Part shown: piece after piece, positions 1-8,387 of the stretch
How the letters are laid out: each line of letters opens with the position of its first letter
How positions within the stretch are numbered: the stretch's first letter is position 1
NCBI RefSeq assembly: GCF_003762835.1
Contig: NZ_RJWA01000002.1
Span: 496,001 to 560,000 of the forward strand
Direction of reading: 5' to 3'
DNA length: 64,000 bases
Origin: Micromonospora sp. HM5-17
GTDB taxonomy: Bacteria > Actinomycetota > Actinomycetes > Mycobacteriales > Micromonosporaceae
Position numbers and translations under genes: made by a program
Notes under the pieces: generated by a model
What the model was told of the DNA's origin: nothing
Database searches by the model: none
What the model saw: the letters and a program-made list of their open reading frames with translations, nothing else

Positions 1-144
1 GACATCGGGTTCTCCGGAGGTGTCGATCTGACCGTTCCCGTTTCCGAGGAGTTCGAGGCATGGGAACTCACCGACTCGGCCGGCGGTCGGATCGTCTCGC
101 TGCCCGGCGGCGGCACCACCACCTGGTCGCGCGTCGACGGATAG
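1..144 (+). CDS. C-terminal end of an unidentified protein (truncated by window edge)
   Basis: Frame 1 is open from the first base to a TAG at 142-144 and encodes 47 residues. The reading begins DIGFSGGVDLTVP and ends TTTWSRVDG. The alternating hydrophobic/polar pattern looks like the end of a beta-rich domain. The start lies outside the window, so no function can be given. It is on the opposite strand to, and about 300 bp from, the 3' end of the SARP regulator, so the two genes converge. Frame continuity and codon choice are the only support. Confidence 0.5.
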   Translation, partial: DIGFSGGVDLTVPVSEEFEAWELTDSAGGRIVSLPGGGTTTWSRVDG

Positions 145-451
145 CGAGGAGGTTCGCCGATCCGGACGGCGTGCCTCCGCACCCGACCGACGGAGACCGA
201 CTCACCGGGATGCCCGGTGACCGGCGGTGGGACCGGGCAGACTGACCGGATACCGAACGAGAGCCAGAAACGTCCTCAGGGGCCAGGGTCGCGGTCGCGG
301 CCATGGCCCCACCGTTGTCGATCGTGCCGAGGCACCATCGTCGCGCTGGTCCGGTGCCGTCTGGTCGCCCGCCGACCGCGCTGGCCGTGTCCACTCCACG
401 GGTGCGGTGCCGGGGCGCGCCGACGGCGGTGCGCGACCCGGGCGGACCGGA
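145..451. other. Intergenic region between convergent genes; no gene seen
   Basis: This stretch of about 300 bp lies between the partial plus-strand gene and the minus-strand SARP regulator. Several open frames cross it, but none has a convincing start, ribosome binding site or recognisable product. I did not find a clear long hairpin terminator. Confidence 0.5.
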
Positions 452-3223
452 TCACGGCAGGTGGTGGCCGATCTGCCCCATGTCCAGCAGGATTCTCTCG
501 GCCAGGCGGTCGACGACACGCCCGGGGCCGGTGTACCCGTATCGGGTGAGCGCCTCGGCGAGCCGGCGCAGCCCCATCGCCTCCTCCAGACGGTTACCGA
601 GCGCCCGCCACAGCTCCACCGACAGCCGGTAGCAGACGACCGCGCTGTCCAGGTCGCCCAAGGCGCTGTGGATGTAGCCGAGGCTGTCGTAGCTGTACGC
701 CTCACCCGCCCGCATCCCGAGCCGCCGGTGCAGGTCCAGCGACTCCTGACAGTGCCGCAACGCCTCGTCCAGGTTGCCCAGCTCGGCCTGGCACCAGCCC
801 AGCGAGTTCAGCGCGGCGGCGTACCCGCCCTGGTCTCCGGACTGCTGGGCGAACTCCAGCGCCCGCCGCGAGTAGTCCCGGGCGTCGGGGTAGCGGCCCT
901 GCCGGGCGCAGAGGTACGCGAGGCTGAGGTAGGTGCGGCCCTGCCCCTGGGTGTCGTTGATCTGCTGGTAGAGGTGCAGGGCGCGGATCAGGTGCGGGCA
1001 GTCGCCCTCGAGCCGCTCGAAGAGCTGGTTGGCCCGACTGACCTCGCGATGCACCCGGGCCTCGCCGTCCAGGTCGTCGCTGCGCCGGGCGGCCGCCAGC
1101 GCGATGCGCTGGGTCTCCAGCAGATCCTCGTGCCGACCCTCGCTGTGCAGGTAGTCGACGAGCGTCCAGGCCAGCCGCCAGCAGTGCCGGTCGTACCGCT
1201 TCTCGTCGGCCATTCGGACGAGGGTCAGCAGCAGCGATATCTCGGCCCGGAACCACGCCCGCGCCTGACGGTGGTCGGTGAGCGGGGTCAGGTGGGTGCC
1301 GGGCTCGGGCGGGCCGAGGGGCAGCGGCTGGCGGATCGGCTCCAGCAGCTCGGCGGCCCGGTGTGCGGTGTACAGGTAGTGGTCGAGCAGCCGGCGCAGC
1401 GCGGCCTCGGTGGCCTCCGGGCTCTCCTGCGCGGCCTGCTCACCCGCGTAGCTGCGCATCAGGTCGTGGCAGGTGAACCGATCACGGCCCTGCTCGGCCA
1501 GCAGGTGGGCGGAGGCCAGCTCGCGCAGGGCCGCCCGAGCCGTGTCCAGCGGCTGCCCGGCCAGGCTGGCGGCGACGGTCGTACTGATGCTGGTGGCGGG
1601 GTAGAGCCCGAGGAACCGGAACATCCGCGCCGCCGAGTCGGTCAGCTGCCGGTACGACCAGGAGAAGATCGATCGTACGTCCGGTGACCCCGGGTCGGTG
1701 CGGAACCGGTCGAGCGTGCTGTCGGTTCCGGCCATCTCGTCGGCCAGCTCGGTCAGGGACAGCTGCGGGCTGGTCGCGCCGCGGGCCGCCACCACGCTCA
1801 GCGCCAGCGGCAGCCGGTGACACAGGTCCACGATCTGCCGGGCGGCGGCGGGCTCGCGCTCCAGCCGGCTCCGGCCGAGTCGCCGCACCAGCAGGCCGTA
1901 CGCGTCGGCCTCGGGCAGCACGCCGAGCAGCACCGGGTGCGCCCCCTCCCTCGCGACCAGCCCGTTGAGCCGATTGCGGCTGGTCACGATCGTCAGGCAG
2001 CGCAGCCCGCCGGGCAGCAGCGGCCGGACCTGCTCGGCGTCGTACGCGTTGTCGAGCACGATCAGCAGCGTCTTGTCCGCCACGATGCTGCGGTAGAGCG
2101 CCGCCCGCGCCGACGGGCTGACCGGCAGCCGGGCGTCGTTGGGAAGGAAGCTGCTGAGCAGGTCGCGGATCGCGTCGTCGGGGGTCAGCGCGGTGCGCGA
2201 GGGATGGAAGCCGCAGAGGTCCAGGTAGAGCTGCCCGTCGGGGAAGCGGTGGGCGACCTGGTGCCCCCAGTGCACGGCCAACGCGGTCTTGCCGACGCCG
2301 GGCGCGCCGCTGACCGCCAGCACCGGTGCCGGGGTACCGGTCCGGGTGGCGGTGTCGAGCAGCTCGGTGAGCTCGTCCAGTTCGGCCTGCCGGCCGACGA
2401 AGTGCCGGATCGTGCTGGGCAGCTGCCGGGGCACCTCGGCGCGACCGGTCCCGGCGGGTGGCGCGGCCGCCTGGGAGCCCGCCGGCGCGGTCTGGGCGGC
2501 GAGGATCCGCTGGTGCAGCGCCTGGAGCTCGGGGCCGGGGTCGATGCCCAGCTCGTCGTCGAGGATCTGCCGAACCCGCTGGTAGGCCAGGAGCGCGTCG
2601 GCGCGCCGACCGAGGCCGTCGAGGGCGACGATCAGGTGGTGGTGCAGACGCTCGCGGAGCGGGTACTCCCTGACCAGCTGCTCCAGCTGGGCGACGGCCC
2701 ACTCGTAGCGCCGGAGCTGCACCGCCGCCTGCATCTGCCGCTCCAGCGCTTCGATCCGCAGCTCGGTGAGCCAGCGGGACTCCTCCGCCTGCAGCCGTGG
2801 CGACGGTACGTCGACCAGCGGGCTCTGCCGCCACAGCGCCAGCGCCTGCTCCACCCGGTGGACGCACCGGGCCCACTCCTCACGGCGGGCATCCTGCTCG
2901 GCGGCGCGGCAGAGGTCGGCGAACTCCTGTGTGTCCAGTTCGCCCGGCTCCACCCGGATCAGGTAGCCGGGGCTGTGGGACTCGATCCGGCCCCCGGCGG
3001 CGCGGAGCGCACGCCGCAGCCGTTTGACGTAGGAGCGGATGGTGGTGTTCGCCGCCTCCGACGGGCGGCCGTCCCACAGCAGGTCGGCGAGCTGCTCGTA
3101 CGAGACCACGCGGTTGGCGTGGCACAGCAGCGCCGCGAGCAGCACCCGTAGCTTTCCCGACGCGACCGGTACGACCTCGTCTCCGTCGTGCACGGTCAAC
3201 GGTCCCATGATCGCGAAACGCAC
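452..3223 (-). CDS. AfsR/SARP-type transcriptional regulator (SARP + BTAD + NB-ARC + TPR)
   Basis: A 923-residue regulator close in length and layout to AfsR. Residues about 1-95 form the OmpR-like winged helix of SARPs, beginning MRFAIMGPLTVHDGDE. Residues about 100-245 are the BTAD helical domain. From about 290 follows an NB-ARC ATPase with Walker A GAPGVGKTAL near residue 304 and LLIVLDNAYDAEQ as Walker B. The C-terminal third is TPR-like, with repeats such as AALNSLGWCQAELGNLDEAL. The start is GTG 3223, with a G-rich ribosome site just upstream. It diverges from panD across 140 bp that contain three 11-bp-spaced direct repeats. The family activates secondary-metabolite operons, so this is probably the pathway regulator of the adjacent Dpg cluster. 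That role is inferred from position. Confidence 0.93.
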   Translation of the reverse strand: MRFAIMGPLTVHDGDEVVPVASGKLRVLLAALLCHANRVVSYEQLADLLWDGRPSEAANTTIRSYVKRLRRALRAAGGRIESHSPGYLIRVEPGELDTQEFADLCRAAEQDARREEWARCVHRVEQALALWRQSPLVDVPSPRLQAEESRWLTELRIEALERQMQAAVQLRRYEWAVAQLEQLVREYPLRERLHHHLIVALDGLGRRADALLAYQRVRQILDDELGIDPGPELQALHQRILAAQTAPAGSQAAAPPAGTGRAEVPRQLPSTIRHFVGRQAELDELTELLDTATRTGTPAPVLAVSGAPGVGKTALAVHWGHQVAHRFPDGQLYLDLCGFHPSRTALTPDDAIRDLLSSFLPNDARLPVSPSARAALYRSIVADKTLLIVLDNAYDAEQVRPLLPGGLRCLTIVTSRNRLNGLVAREGAHPVLLGVLPEADAYGLLVRRLGRSRLEREPAAARQIVDLCHRLPLALSVVAARGATSPQLSLTELADEMAGTDSTLDRFRTDPGSPDVRSIFSWSYRQLTDSAARMFRFLGLYPATSISTTVAASLAGQPLDTARAALRELASAHLLAEQGRDRFTCHDLMRSYAGEQAAQESPEATEAALRRLLDHYLYTAHRAAELLEPIRQPLPLGPPEPGTHLTPLTDHRQARAWFRAEISLLLTLVRMADEKRYDRHCWRLAWTLVDYLHSEGRHEDLLETQRIALAAARRSDDLDGEARVHREVSRANQLFERLEGDCPHLIRALHLYQQINDTQGQGRTYLSLAYLCARQGRYPDARDYSRRALEFAQQSGDQGGYAAALNSLGWCQAELGNLDEALRHCQESLDLHRRLGMRAGEAYSYDSLGYIHSALGDLDSAVVCYRLSVELWRALGNRLEEAMGLRRLAEALTRYGYTGPGRVVDRLAERILLDMGQIGHHLP

Positions 3224-3257
3224 AGGACTTCCCCCCCGTTGCTGTCACGGCAGGGAC

Positions 3258-3286
3258 TGCCACGCAGATGCCACCGAGATGCCACC
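3258..3286 (+). promoter_or_regulatory. Putative SARP-binding site: three TGCCAC(G/C) direct repeats, 11-bp period
   Basis: Heptamers TGCCACG (3258), TGCCACC (3269) and TGCCACC (3280) are spaced exactly 11 bp apart, with 4-bp gaps. This is the layout SARP proteins recognise, one helical turn per repeat. The site lies about 80 bp upstream of panD and 35 bp upstream of the divergent SARP gene, so it could serve both promoters. The match to any particular SARP consensus has not been tested. Confidence 0.6.
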
Positions 3287-3363
3287 GGGCTTTGGCAGGT
3301 TGTCCGTGGCGCGGTCCGGGAAGGCCCCGCCGGCAATCACCTGCGGCACAGTAAGGATCAAGC

Positions 3364-3771
3364 GTGTATCGGCATATGCTGAAGTCGAAGGTCCATCGCG
3401 CCACGGTCACCCACGCCGATCTGCACTATGTCGGCTCGCTCACCCTGGACCGGGATCTGATGGACGCGGCCGGCCTCCTTCCTGGTGAGCGCGTCGACGT
3501 GGTCGACATCAACAACGGTGCGCGGCTGAGCACCTACGTCATCGAGGGTGCGGCCGGCTCCGGAGTCGTCGGCATCAATGGCGCCGCCGCCCGTCTCGTC
3601 ACCACTGGTGACCTTATCATCATCATTGCGTATGCGATGGTGGACGATTCGGAGGCCGCAGCGCTGCGTCCCCGAGTGGTCTTCGTCGATCAGGGCAACC
3701 ACATCACCGGTACGGGCACCGACCCCTCCTCGGGTGCTCCCGACCTGCCCGTCCTGGCCGGTGGCCGATGA
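3364..3771 (+). CDS. panD: Aspartate 1-decarboxylase proenzyme
   Basis: A 135-residue PanD. The family removes CO2 from L-aspartate to give beta-alanine, using a pyruvoyl cofactor made by self-cleavage. The N-terminus [20 protein letters not shown] aligns with the family start. The Gly-Ser processing site is in YVGSLTLD (about residues 24-25), and the conserved [11 protein letters not shown] and GINGAAAR blocks are intact. The start is GTG 3364, with AAGGA six bases upstream; an internal ATG at 3376 would truncate the conserved N-terminus. Its stop overlaps the next start (ATGA). As first gene of a secondary-metabolite operon it probably supplies beta-alanine for the product rather than for coenzyme A, but it could be the only panD of the genome. 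Confidence 0.93.
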   Translation: MYRHMLKSKVHRATVTHADLHYVGSLTLDRDLMDAAGLLPGERVDVVDINNGARLSTYVIEGAAGSGVVGINGAAARLVTTGDLIIIIAYAMVDDSEAAALRPRVVFVDQGNHITGTGTDPSSGAPDLPVLAGGR

Positions 3772-5156
3772 CCCCGGCGGTCGACGCGCCCGTCACCTCG
3801 GCCGGCGTCCCGGCGCCCCGGCACGGTGAGCACACCATCCGCCTCGCGGCCGACCTCGACACGCTCGACCGACGTAGCCTGACCGATCTGCAGGCCGGGA
3901 ACCTGGCCACCACGTTCGCCGCGATCGCCGCCCACCCGGCCGCCCGACGGCACTGGTTCGGTGATCGGGAGCCGGCCCATCTGCGTGACCTGCCGCTGTT
4001 CCGCGCCGACGACCTGGCCCGGCACTGTCCGCCCGGCTCGTCCGACCTGGTCCTGGACAGTGCGGAGTCGGGCATGGTGCTGCGCTCCAGCGGCACCACC
4101 GGCCGGCGTAAGGTGCTCTACCACTCGTGGGCCTTCAACGACCGGGTGGCCGCGCTCGGCACCCGGGGAGCCCGGGCCGGGGCGGGCCGGCACCTGCCGC
4201 GCCGGGTCGCGGTCTGCCTGGCCCCGGCCGAACTCAACGGCGCGTTCGGCTTCGCCATGGACATCGTCGCCGGGCTGGGCGCGCAGGCGTACCCGGTGGG
4301 CAGCGGCATGGACCGCGACGAACTGCTGGAGGTGATGGCCGAGCACCGGGTCGACACCCTGATCGCCTCACCCGGCTTCGCCACCCGGCTCCTCAGCGCC
4401 GACGACGCCGTCGCGCGGCTCGGCCACCTGGAGCGGCTCTGGTACATCGGCGAGAACGTCGGCACCGAGCGGCGTGCGCTGCTCGGCGCCAGGCTGGCCG
4501 GCCTGCGGATCTCCTCCCTGGCCTACTCGACCAGCGAGACCGGCCCGATCGGCTACCAGTGCACGCGGCAGCACGACAACGTCCACCACGTGCACGACGA
4601 CGTGATCATCGTCGAGGTGGTCGACGCGGAGACCGGCGAACCCGTTCCCGCGGGGACCGAGGGAGACCTCGCCGTCACGGTCCTCTCCGACACCGGCATG
4701 CCCCTGCTGCGCTACCTGGTCGGCGACCGGGTCCGGATGGTGCCCGGCCGCTGCTTGTGCGGCAGCGCCGCGACCCGGATCGACATCATCGGCCGCGCCG
4801 ACCAGACCATGAACATCGACAGCACCACGGTGTCGCGCGACCTGGTCATGGCGCACCTGGCCCCGTTCGGCATCACCGACCCGGCCACCGTCCAGGTCCA
4901 GGTGCTGCGCGACGCGTACGGCTTCGACCTGCGGCTGCTTGTCGCCGACACCCTGCCGTGCACGGTCACCGCCGCGCAGGCCCGGGCCGAGCTCAGCCGC
5001 GGCTACCACCTGGGCCGCGTCTTCACGTCGCCGACGTACCGGTCGTTCACCGTCGAGCGGGTGCCGCCGAGCGCCTTCGCCAACACCGGCCGTGGCAAGA
5101 CTCCGTTCTTCATCGAGCTGCCCGCAGCCTCGACCGATCCTCAGGAGGCACGATGA
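3768..5156 (+). CDS. PaaK-like AMP-forming acyl/aryl-acid ligase
   Basis: A 462-residue protein of the phenylacetate-CoA ligase (PaaK) branch of adenylate-forming enzymes. It has the phosphate-binding loop [12 protein letters not shown] near residue 107, the adenine-site motif [14 protein letters not shown], and YLVGDRVRM followed by the C-terminal lid after [10 protein letters not shown]. Such enzymes activate a carboxylic acid as the acyl-AMP and pass it to CoA or another acceptor. The substrate cannot be read from sequence; an aromatic acid or beta-alanine-derived acid is plausible here. It overlaps panD and the oxoamine synthase by 4 bp each (ATGA), so it is translationally coupled. It may feed the acyl partner to the next enzyme. 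Confidence 0.82.
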   Translation: MTPAVDAPVTSAGVPAPRHGEHTIRLAADLDTLDRRSLTDLQAGNLATTFAAIAAHPAARRHWFGDREPAHLRDLPLFRADDLARHCPPGSSDLVLDSAESGMVLRSSGTTGRRKVLYHSWAFNDRVAALGTRGARAGAGRHLPRRVAVCLAPAELNGAFGFAMDIVAGLGAQAYPVGSGMDRDELLEVMAEHRVDTLIASPGFATRLLSADDAVARLGHLERLWYIGENVGTERRALLGARLAGLRISSLAYSTSETGPIGYQCTRQHDNVHHVHDDVIIVEVVDAETGEPVPAGTEGDLAVTVLSDTGMPLLRYLVGDRVRMVPGRCLCGSAATRIDIIGRADQTMNIDSTTVSRDLVMAHLAPFGITDPATVQVQVLRDAYGFDLRLLVADTLPCTVTAAQARAELSRGYHLGRVFTSPTYRSFTVERVPPSAFANTGRGKTPFFIELPAASTDPQEAR

Positions 5157-6400
5157 CCGTATCGGTGACGAGCCCGCGCAACTGGGTGGCCACCCGCGTC
5201 CAGAACAGCAGCGACGCACTCGACCAGGCATTCGCCGAGGGACTCACCGGGCACGTCTTCACCGCCCGGGAGGGCAAGACGGTGACCCTGGCCGGCGGGA
5301 GGAAGGCCGTCGAGTTCGTCTCCTGCTCCTATCTGGGGCTGGAGACCCACCCGGCGCTGCTGACCGCGGCGATGACCGCGATCGAGCGGGTCGGCGTGCA
5401 CTTCGCCGCCGCCCGCACCCGGATGCGTACCGACGACCTGGACGTGCTGGAGGAGAACCTCCGCACGATCTACGGGGGAGCCTCGGTCACCGCGTTCACC
5501 TCGGTCGGCAACGTCCACCTCGGCCTGCTGCCGCTCCTCGGCGCTGGCGCCCTGCCCAGCTACCCCCTTGCCAACGGCGGTGTGGCGTTCTACGTCGACC
5601 GCACGGCGCACGCCTCCATTCAGGTGCTGCGCGGTGTGCTGGAGCAGCTCGGCCCGGTACGCCGTTTCGACTCGACCGACCCGGAGAGTCTCCCCGGCCT
5701 GCTCCGGGAAAACGGGAGCGGCCGCACCCCCGTCGTGCTGGTCGACGGCGTCGGCTCGATGGGTGGCCTGGTCGACGTCGTCTCACTGAGCGCCACCGTC
5801 GAGGCGGCCGGCGGCTACATCTACGTCGACGACGCGCACGGCGTCTCCACGCTCGGGCGGTATGGCGCCGGCTACGCCTACGAGGCGCTCGGCGGGACAC
5901 TGCCCGACCACGTGATCCTGGCCGGCTCGCTGTCGAAGGGCTTCGGCGGCCAGGGCGGCTTCTGTGTGCTCCGCACCGACGCCGACACCCGCCTGCTGCG
6001 CCGCTTCGCCAACCCGCTGATCTTCGGCGGCCCGCTCATGCTGCCGATGATCAGCGCGAACCGGGCCTCGTCAGAGCTGCACCTGGACGGCACGGTGGCC
6101 AAGCTCCAGGAGCAGCTGTGGGCCAACGTCCGGCTCTTCGACGAGCGCACCGGCCACCGCCTGGTCAACGCCGGGGTCACCTCGCCGGTCCGGGGGGCGA
6201 TGTTCCCCACCGAGGAGGAGGCGCTGGCCGCCGCCCGCCGCCTGCAGGCGAGGGACGTGCTGGTCACCCCCGCCTTCTACCCCACGGTCGAGCGTGGCCA
6301 CGGCCTGGTCCGCTTCGCGGTCTCGGCCCTGCACTCGGCCGCCGAGATCGAGCGGGCCGCCCACGCGTTGGCCGGCACGCTCCCGGGGGAGACGGCATGA
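5153..6400 (+). CDS. Alpha-oxoamine synthase family PLP enzyme (AONS/KBL-like)
   Basis: A 415-residue fold-type I PLP enzyme. It keeps FVSCSYLGLETHP at the N-terminus, the cofactor motif YVDDAHGVSTLGRYGAGY, and the PLP lysine in GSLSKGFGGQGG (about K262). The family condenses an amino acid with an acyl-CoA or acyl-carrier thioester, losing the amino acid carboxyl to give an alpha-amino ketone. The block that usually reads like GSGGSR is replaced here by AAARTRMRTD, so it is a divergent subfamily and its substrates cannot be assigned. It overlaps both neighbours by 4 bp. Within the cluster it could join Dpg, or another amino acid, to an acyl group activated by the PaaK-like ligase. Confidence 0.85.
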   Translation: MTVSVTSPRNWVATRVQNSSDALDQAFAEGLTGHVFTAREGKTVTLAGGRKAVEFVSCSYLGLETHPALLTAAMTAIERVGVHFAAARTRMRTDDLDVLEENLRTIYGGASVTAFTSVGNVHLGLLPLLGAGALPSYPLANGGVAFYVDRTAHASIQVLRGVLEQLGPVRRFDSTDPESLPGLLRENGSGRTPVVLVDGVGSMGGLVDVVSLSATVEAAGGYIYVDDAHGVSTLGRYGAGYAYEALGGTLPDHVILAGSLSKGFGGQGGFCVLRTDADTRLLRRFANPLIFGGPLMLPMISANRASSELHLDGTVAKLQEQLWANVRLFDERTGHRLVNAGVTSPVRGAMFPTEEEALAAARRLQARDVLVTPAFYPTVERGHGLVRFAVSALHSAAEIERAAHALAGTLPGETA

Positions 6401-7368
6401 GCGGGCGCACCGAGCGGGTCATCACCTGGATCTGCCACCCCGACGACCTCGACCCCGGCTACGTCGGGAGGATCGAGGCACAGATGGCCGAGCGGTGGGC
6501 CGGTCCCGCCGCCGAGGCCGGCTTCGTCTTCCGCTTCATCCACGCCAACCAGCTGGTGCCCGGCTGTGTGGCCGGCCGTCCCGTGCTCTGGCACCACGGC
6601 GAGGACCTGCTGCGGCGCCGGCGCTGCTACATCGTCGACGACGTCAGCCCCAACGCACAGGCCGCCCAGTTCCTGCGCGGCATCTACCGGGTCATCGACG
6701 CCAGCGACTCCGTGCTGCTCAACCGGGCGCTGGTCGGGCCGGAGTGCCTGGAGCGGGACAAGCTGGCGATCCTCTCCCGGGCGGCGACGCTGGGCATCCG
6801 GGTGCCGCCGACGCTGGTCATACCCTTCGGCCGGTACGCCCGTACCGGCCTGGCGGCGATCCGCGACCAGCTCGGCGACGGCCCCTACATCGTCAAGCCC
6901 CGCGAGTCCGGGGTCGGATACGGCGTGCTCAAGGTGGACACGTACGAGCAACTGCGGTCCACCGCCGACATGATCGCGGCCGGCGGGCAGAGCTTCGTCG
7001 TCCAGCCGTACCTGCCCAACGAGGGTGACCTGCGGGTGGCCATCGTGCAGGGCCGGGTCGTCACCAGCATGCTGCGCCGGCCGTCCGAGGGGGCCTACCT
7101 GTCCAACATCGCGCAGGGCGGCACCAGCACGGCCCGCCCGGACCATGCCCCGGTGCTGGACGACAGCCTGCGCATCGCTCGCGACCTCCGGGCCGAGTAC
7201 CTCTGCGTCGACTGGCTGCTGACCCCCGACGGCCCGGTCCTCGGGGAGTGGGGGACCGCGATGGCCGAGTTCTCGCCGTTCCCCGAGCCGTCCCGATCCG
7301 ACCTGGCCAAGGCGTTCTTCGCCTGGGCCGACGACGTCCTGCACCGCGAGAGGTCCCAGCCCGCATGA
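6397..7368 (+). CDS. ATP-grasp ligase (RimK/glutathione-synthetase-like)
   Basis: A 323-residue ATP-grasp protein. Residues about 115-310 carry the typical order: LERDKLAILSRAATLGIRVPPT, then PYIVKPRESGVGYGVLKV (ATP-binding lysine and glycine loop), FVVQPYLPNEGDLRVAIVQG, and a C-terminal EYLCVDWLL segment. The usual E-x-N metal motif is replaced by VLGEWGTAMAEF, so the last metal ligand may differ. ATP-grasp ligases form amide bonds via acyl phosphates. Precedents with arylglycine substrates are the pheganomycin and resorcinomycin ligases. ATGA overlaps on both sides place it in the operon. It is the best candidate for the bond-forming step in a pathway without an NRPS. Confidence 0.85.
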   Translation: MSGRTERVITWICHPDDLDPGYVGRIEAQMAERWAGPAAEAGFVFRFIHANQLVPGCVAGRPVLWHHGEDLLRRRRCYIVDDVSPNAQAAQFLRGIYRVIDASDSVLLNRALVGPECLERDKLAILSRAATLGIRVPPTLVIPFGRYARTGLAAIRDQLGDGPYIVKPRESGVGYGVLKVDTYEQLRSTADMIAAGGQSFVVQPYLPNEGDLRVAIVQGRVVTSMLRRPSEGAYLSNIAQGGTSTARPDHAPVLDDSLRIARDLRAEYLCVDWLLTPDGPVLGEWGTAMAEFSPFPEPSRSDLAKAFFAWADDVLHRERSQPA

Positions 7369-8387
7369 ACGTGACCCGTCCCCTCGACCCGGCGGCCGAG
7401 CTGGTGAACAGGGTCGTCGCGTACCGCACCAGCAAGTGTCTGTACGCGGTCACGGCCCTGGACATCCCGGCGCTGCTGCAGCAGGGCCCCGCGACCGTCG
7501 AGAAGCTGGCGCGCCTGACCGGCACCCGTGCCGACCTGCTCGACCGCGTCATGTCCCACCTCGCGGCCGAGGGGGTGTTCGAGATCGGCCCGGACGGCGC
7601 GTACCGCGCGACGAGGATGTCGGCCTGCCTGGCCCGGGGCGAGCCCGGCAACATCGCCAACTGGGTGCTGTGCGAGCTGCAGGACGGCTACTGGCGCAGC
7701 TGGGACGGCCTGCTCGACCAGCTCCGTACCGGGCGGACCGCCTTCGACACCGTGCACGGGCAGCCGTTCTTCAGCTGGCTGGCCGGCTCGCAGGAGATCA
7801 GCGCGCTCTTCGACGCGGCGATGCGCGACGGCTCGCACCACGTGGCCGTGCCGCTGGCGGCCGAGGTGGACGTGCGACCGGGTGAGCTCGCGATCGACGT
7901 GGGCGGGGGAGACGGCACCTTCCTGGCCGCGGTGCTGGCGGCGCAGCCGCAGGCACACGGAATCCTGTTCGAGCTGGAGCGGGACTTCGACGCGACCGCG
8001 CCGGAACTGCGGCCGTATCTGGCCGAGTCGCGGTGCCAGGTGCAGCACGGGTCGTTCTTCACGGCCGTACCGCCGGGTGATGTCCTCATCCTGAAGCGGA
8101 TCCTGCACGACTGGCCCGACGAGAAGGCGATCGAGATCCTCCGCGCCTGCGCGGCCGCGCTGCGGCCCGGTGGCCGGATCGTGGTGCTGGATCTGATCAA
8201 GACGGACGACTCGGGCAAGGGCCGGTCGCTGGACGTGCTGATGATGGTGCTGCTCGGCGGCCGGGAGCGGACGCTGGCCGAGTTCCGGGACCTCTTCGCC
8301 GCGGCCGGCCTGCGGTTGGTCGGTGAGCCGCGCACCGACGGGCTGCTCTCGGTGCTGACCGCCGTGCCGCTGGCCGAGGCGGTCTGA
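7365..8387 (+). CDS. SAM-dependent O-methyltransferase (COMT-like, two-domain)
   Basis: A 340-residue enzyme with the small-molecule O-methyltransferase layout. An N-terminal winged-helix dimerisation domain (residues about 10-95) contains LTGTRADLLDRVMSHLAAEG. A Rossmann domain follows, with the SAM motif IDVGGGDGTFLAAVL near residue 178 and the catalytic LKRILHDWPDEKA, whose His is the expected general base. These enzymes methylate phenolic hydroxyls. The resorcinol ring made by DpgA-C is a reasonable substrate, so the product may carry an O-methyl group. It starts inside the ATP-grasp gene (ATGA) and its stop overlaps the MFS gene. Confidence 0.9.
   Translation: MNVTRPLDPAAELVNRVVAYRTSKCLYAVTALDIPALLQQGPATVEKLARLTGTRADLLDRVMSHLAAEGVFEIGPDGAYRATRMSACLARGEPGNIANWVLCELQDGYWRSWDGLLDQLRTGRTAFDTVHGQPFFSWLAGSQEISALFDAAMRDGSHHVAVPLAAEVDVRPGELAIDVGGGDGTFLAAVLAAQPQAHGILFELERDFDATAPELRPYLAESRCQVQHGSFFTAVPPGDVLILKRILHDWPDEKAIEILRACAAALRPGGRIVVLDLIKTDDSGKGRSLDVLMMVLLGGRERTLAEFRDLFAAAGLRLVGEPRTDGLLSVLTAVPLAEAV

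Noticed and set aside
227-1687. Plus-strand open frame of about 486 codons opposite the SARP regulator
   Set aside because: It has no motifs, no ribosome site and repetitive Gln/Val/Pro composition; the minus strand encodes TPR repeats.
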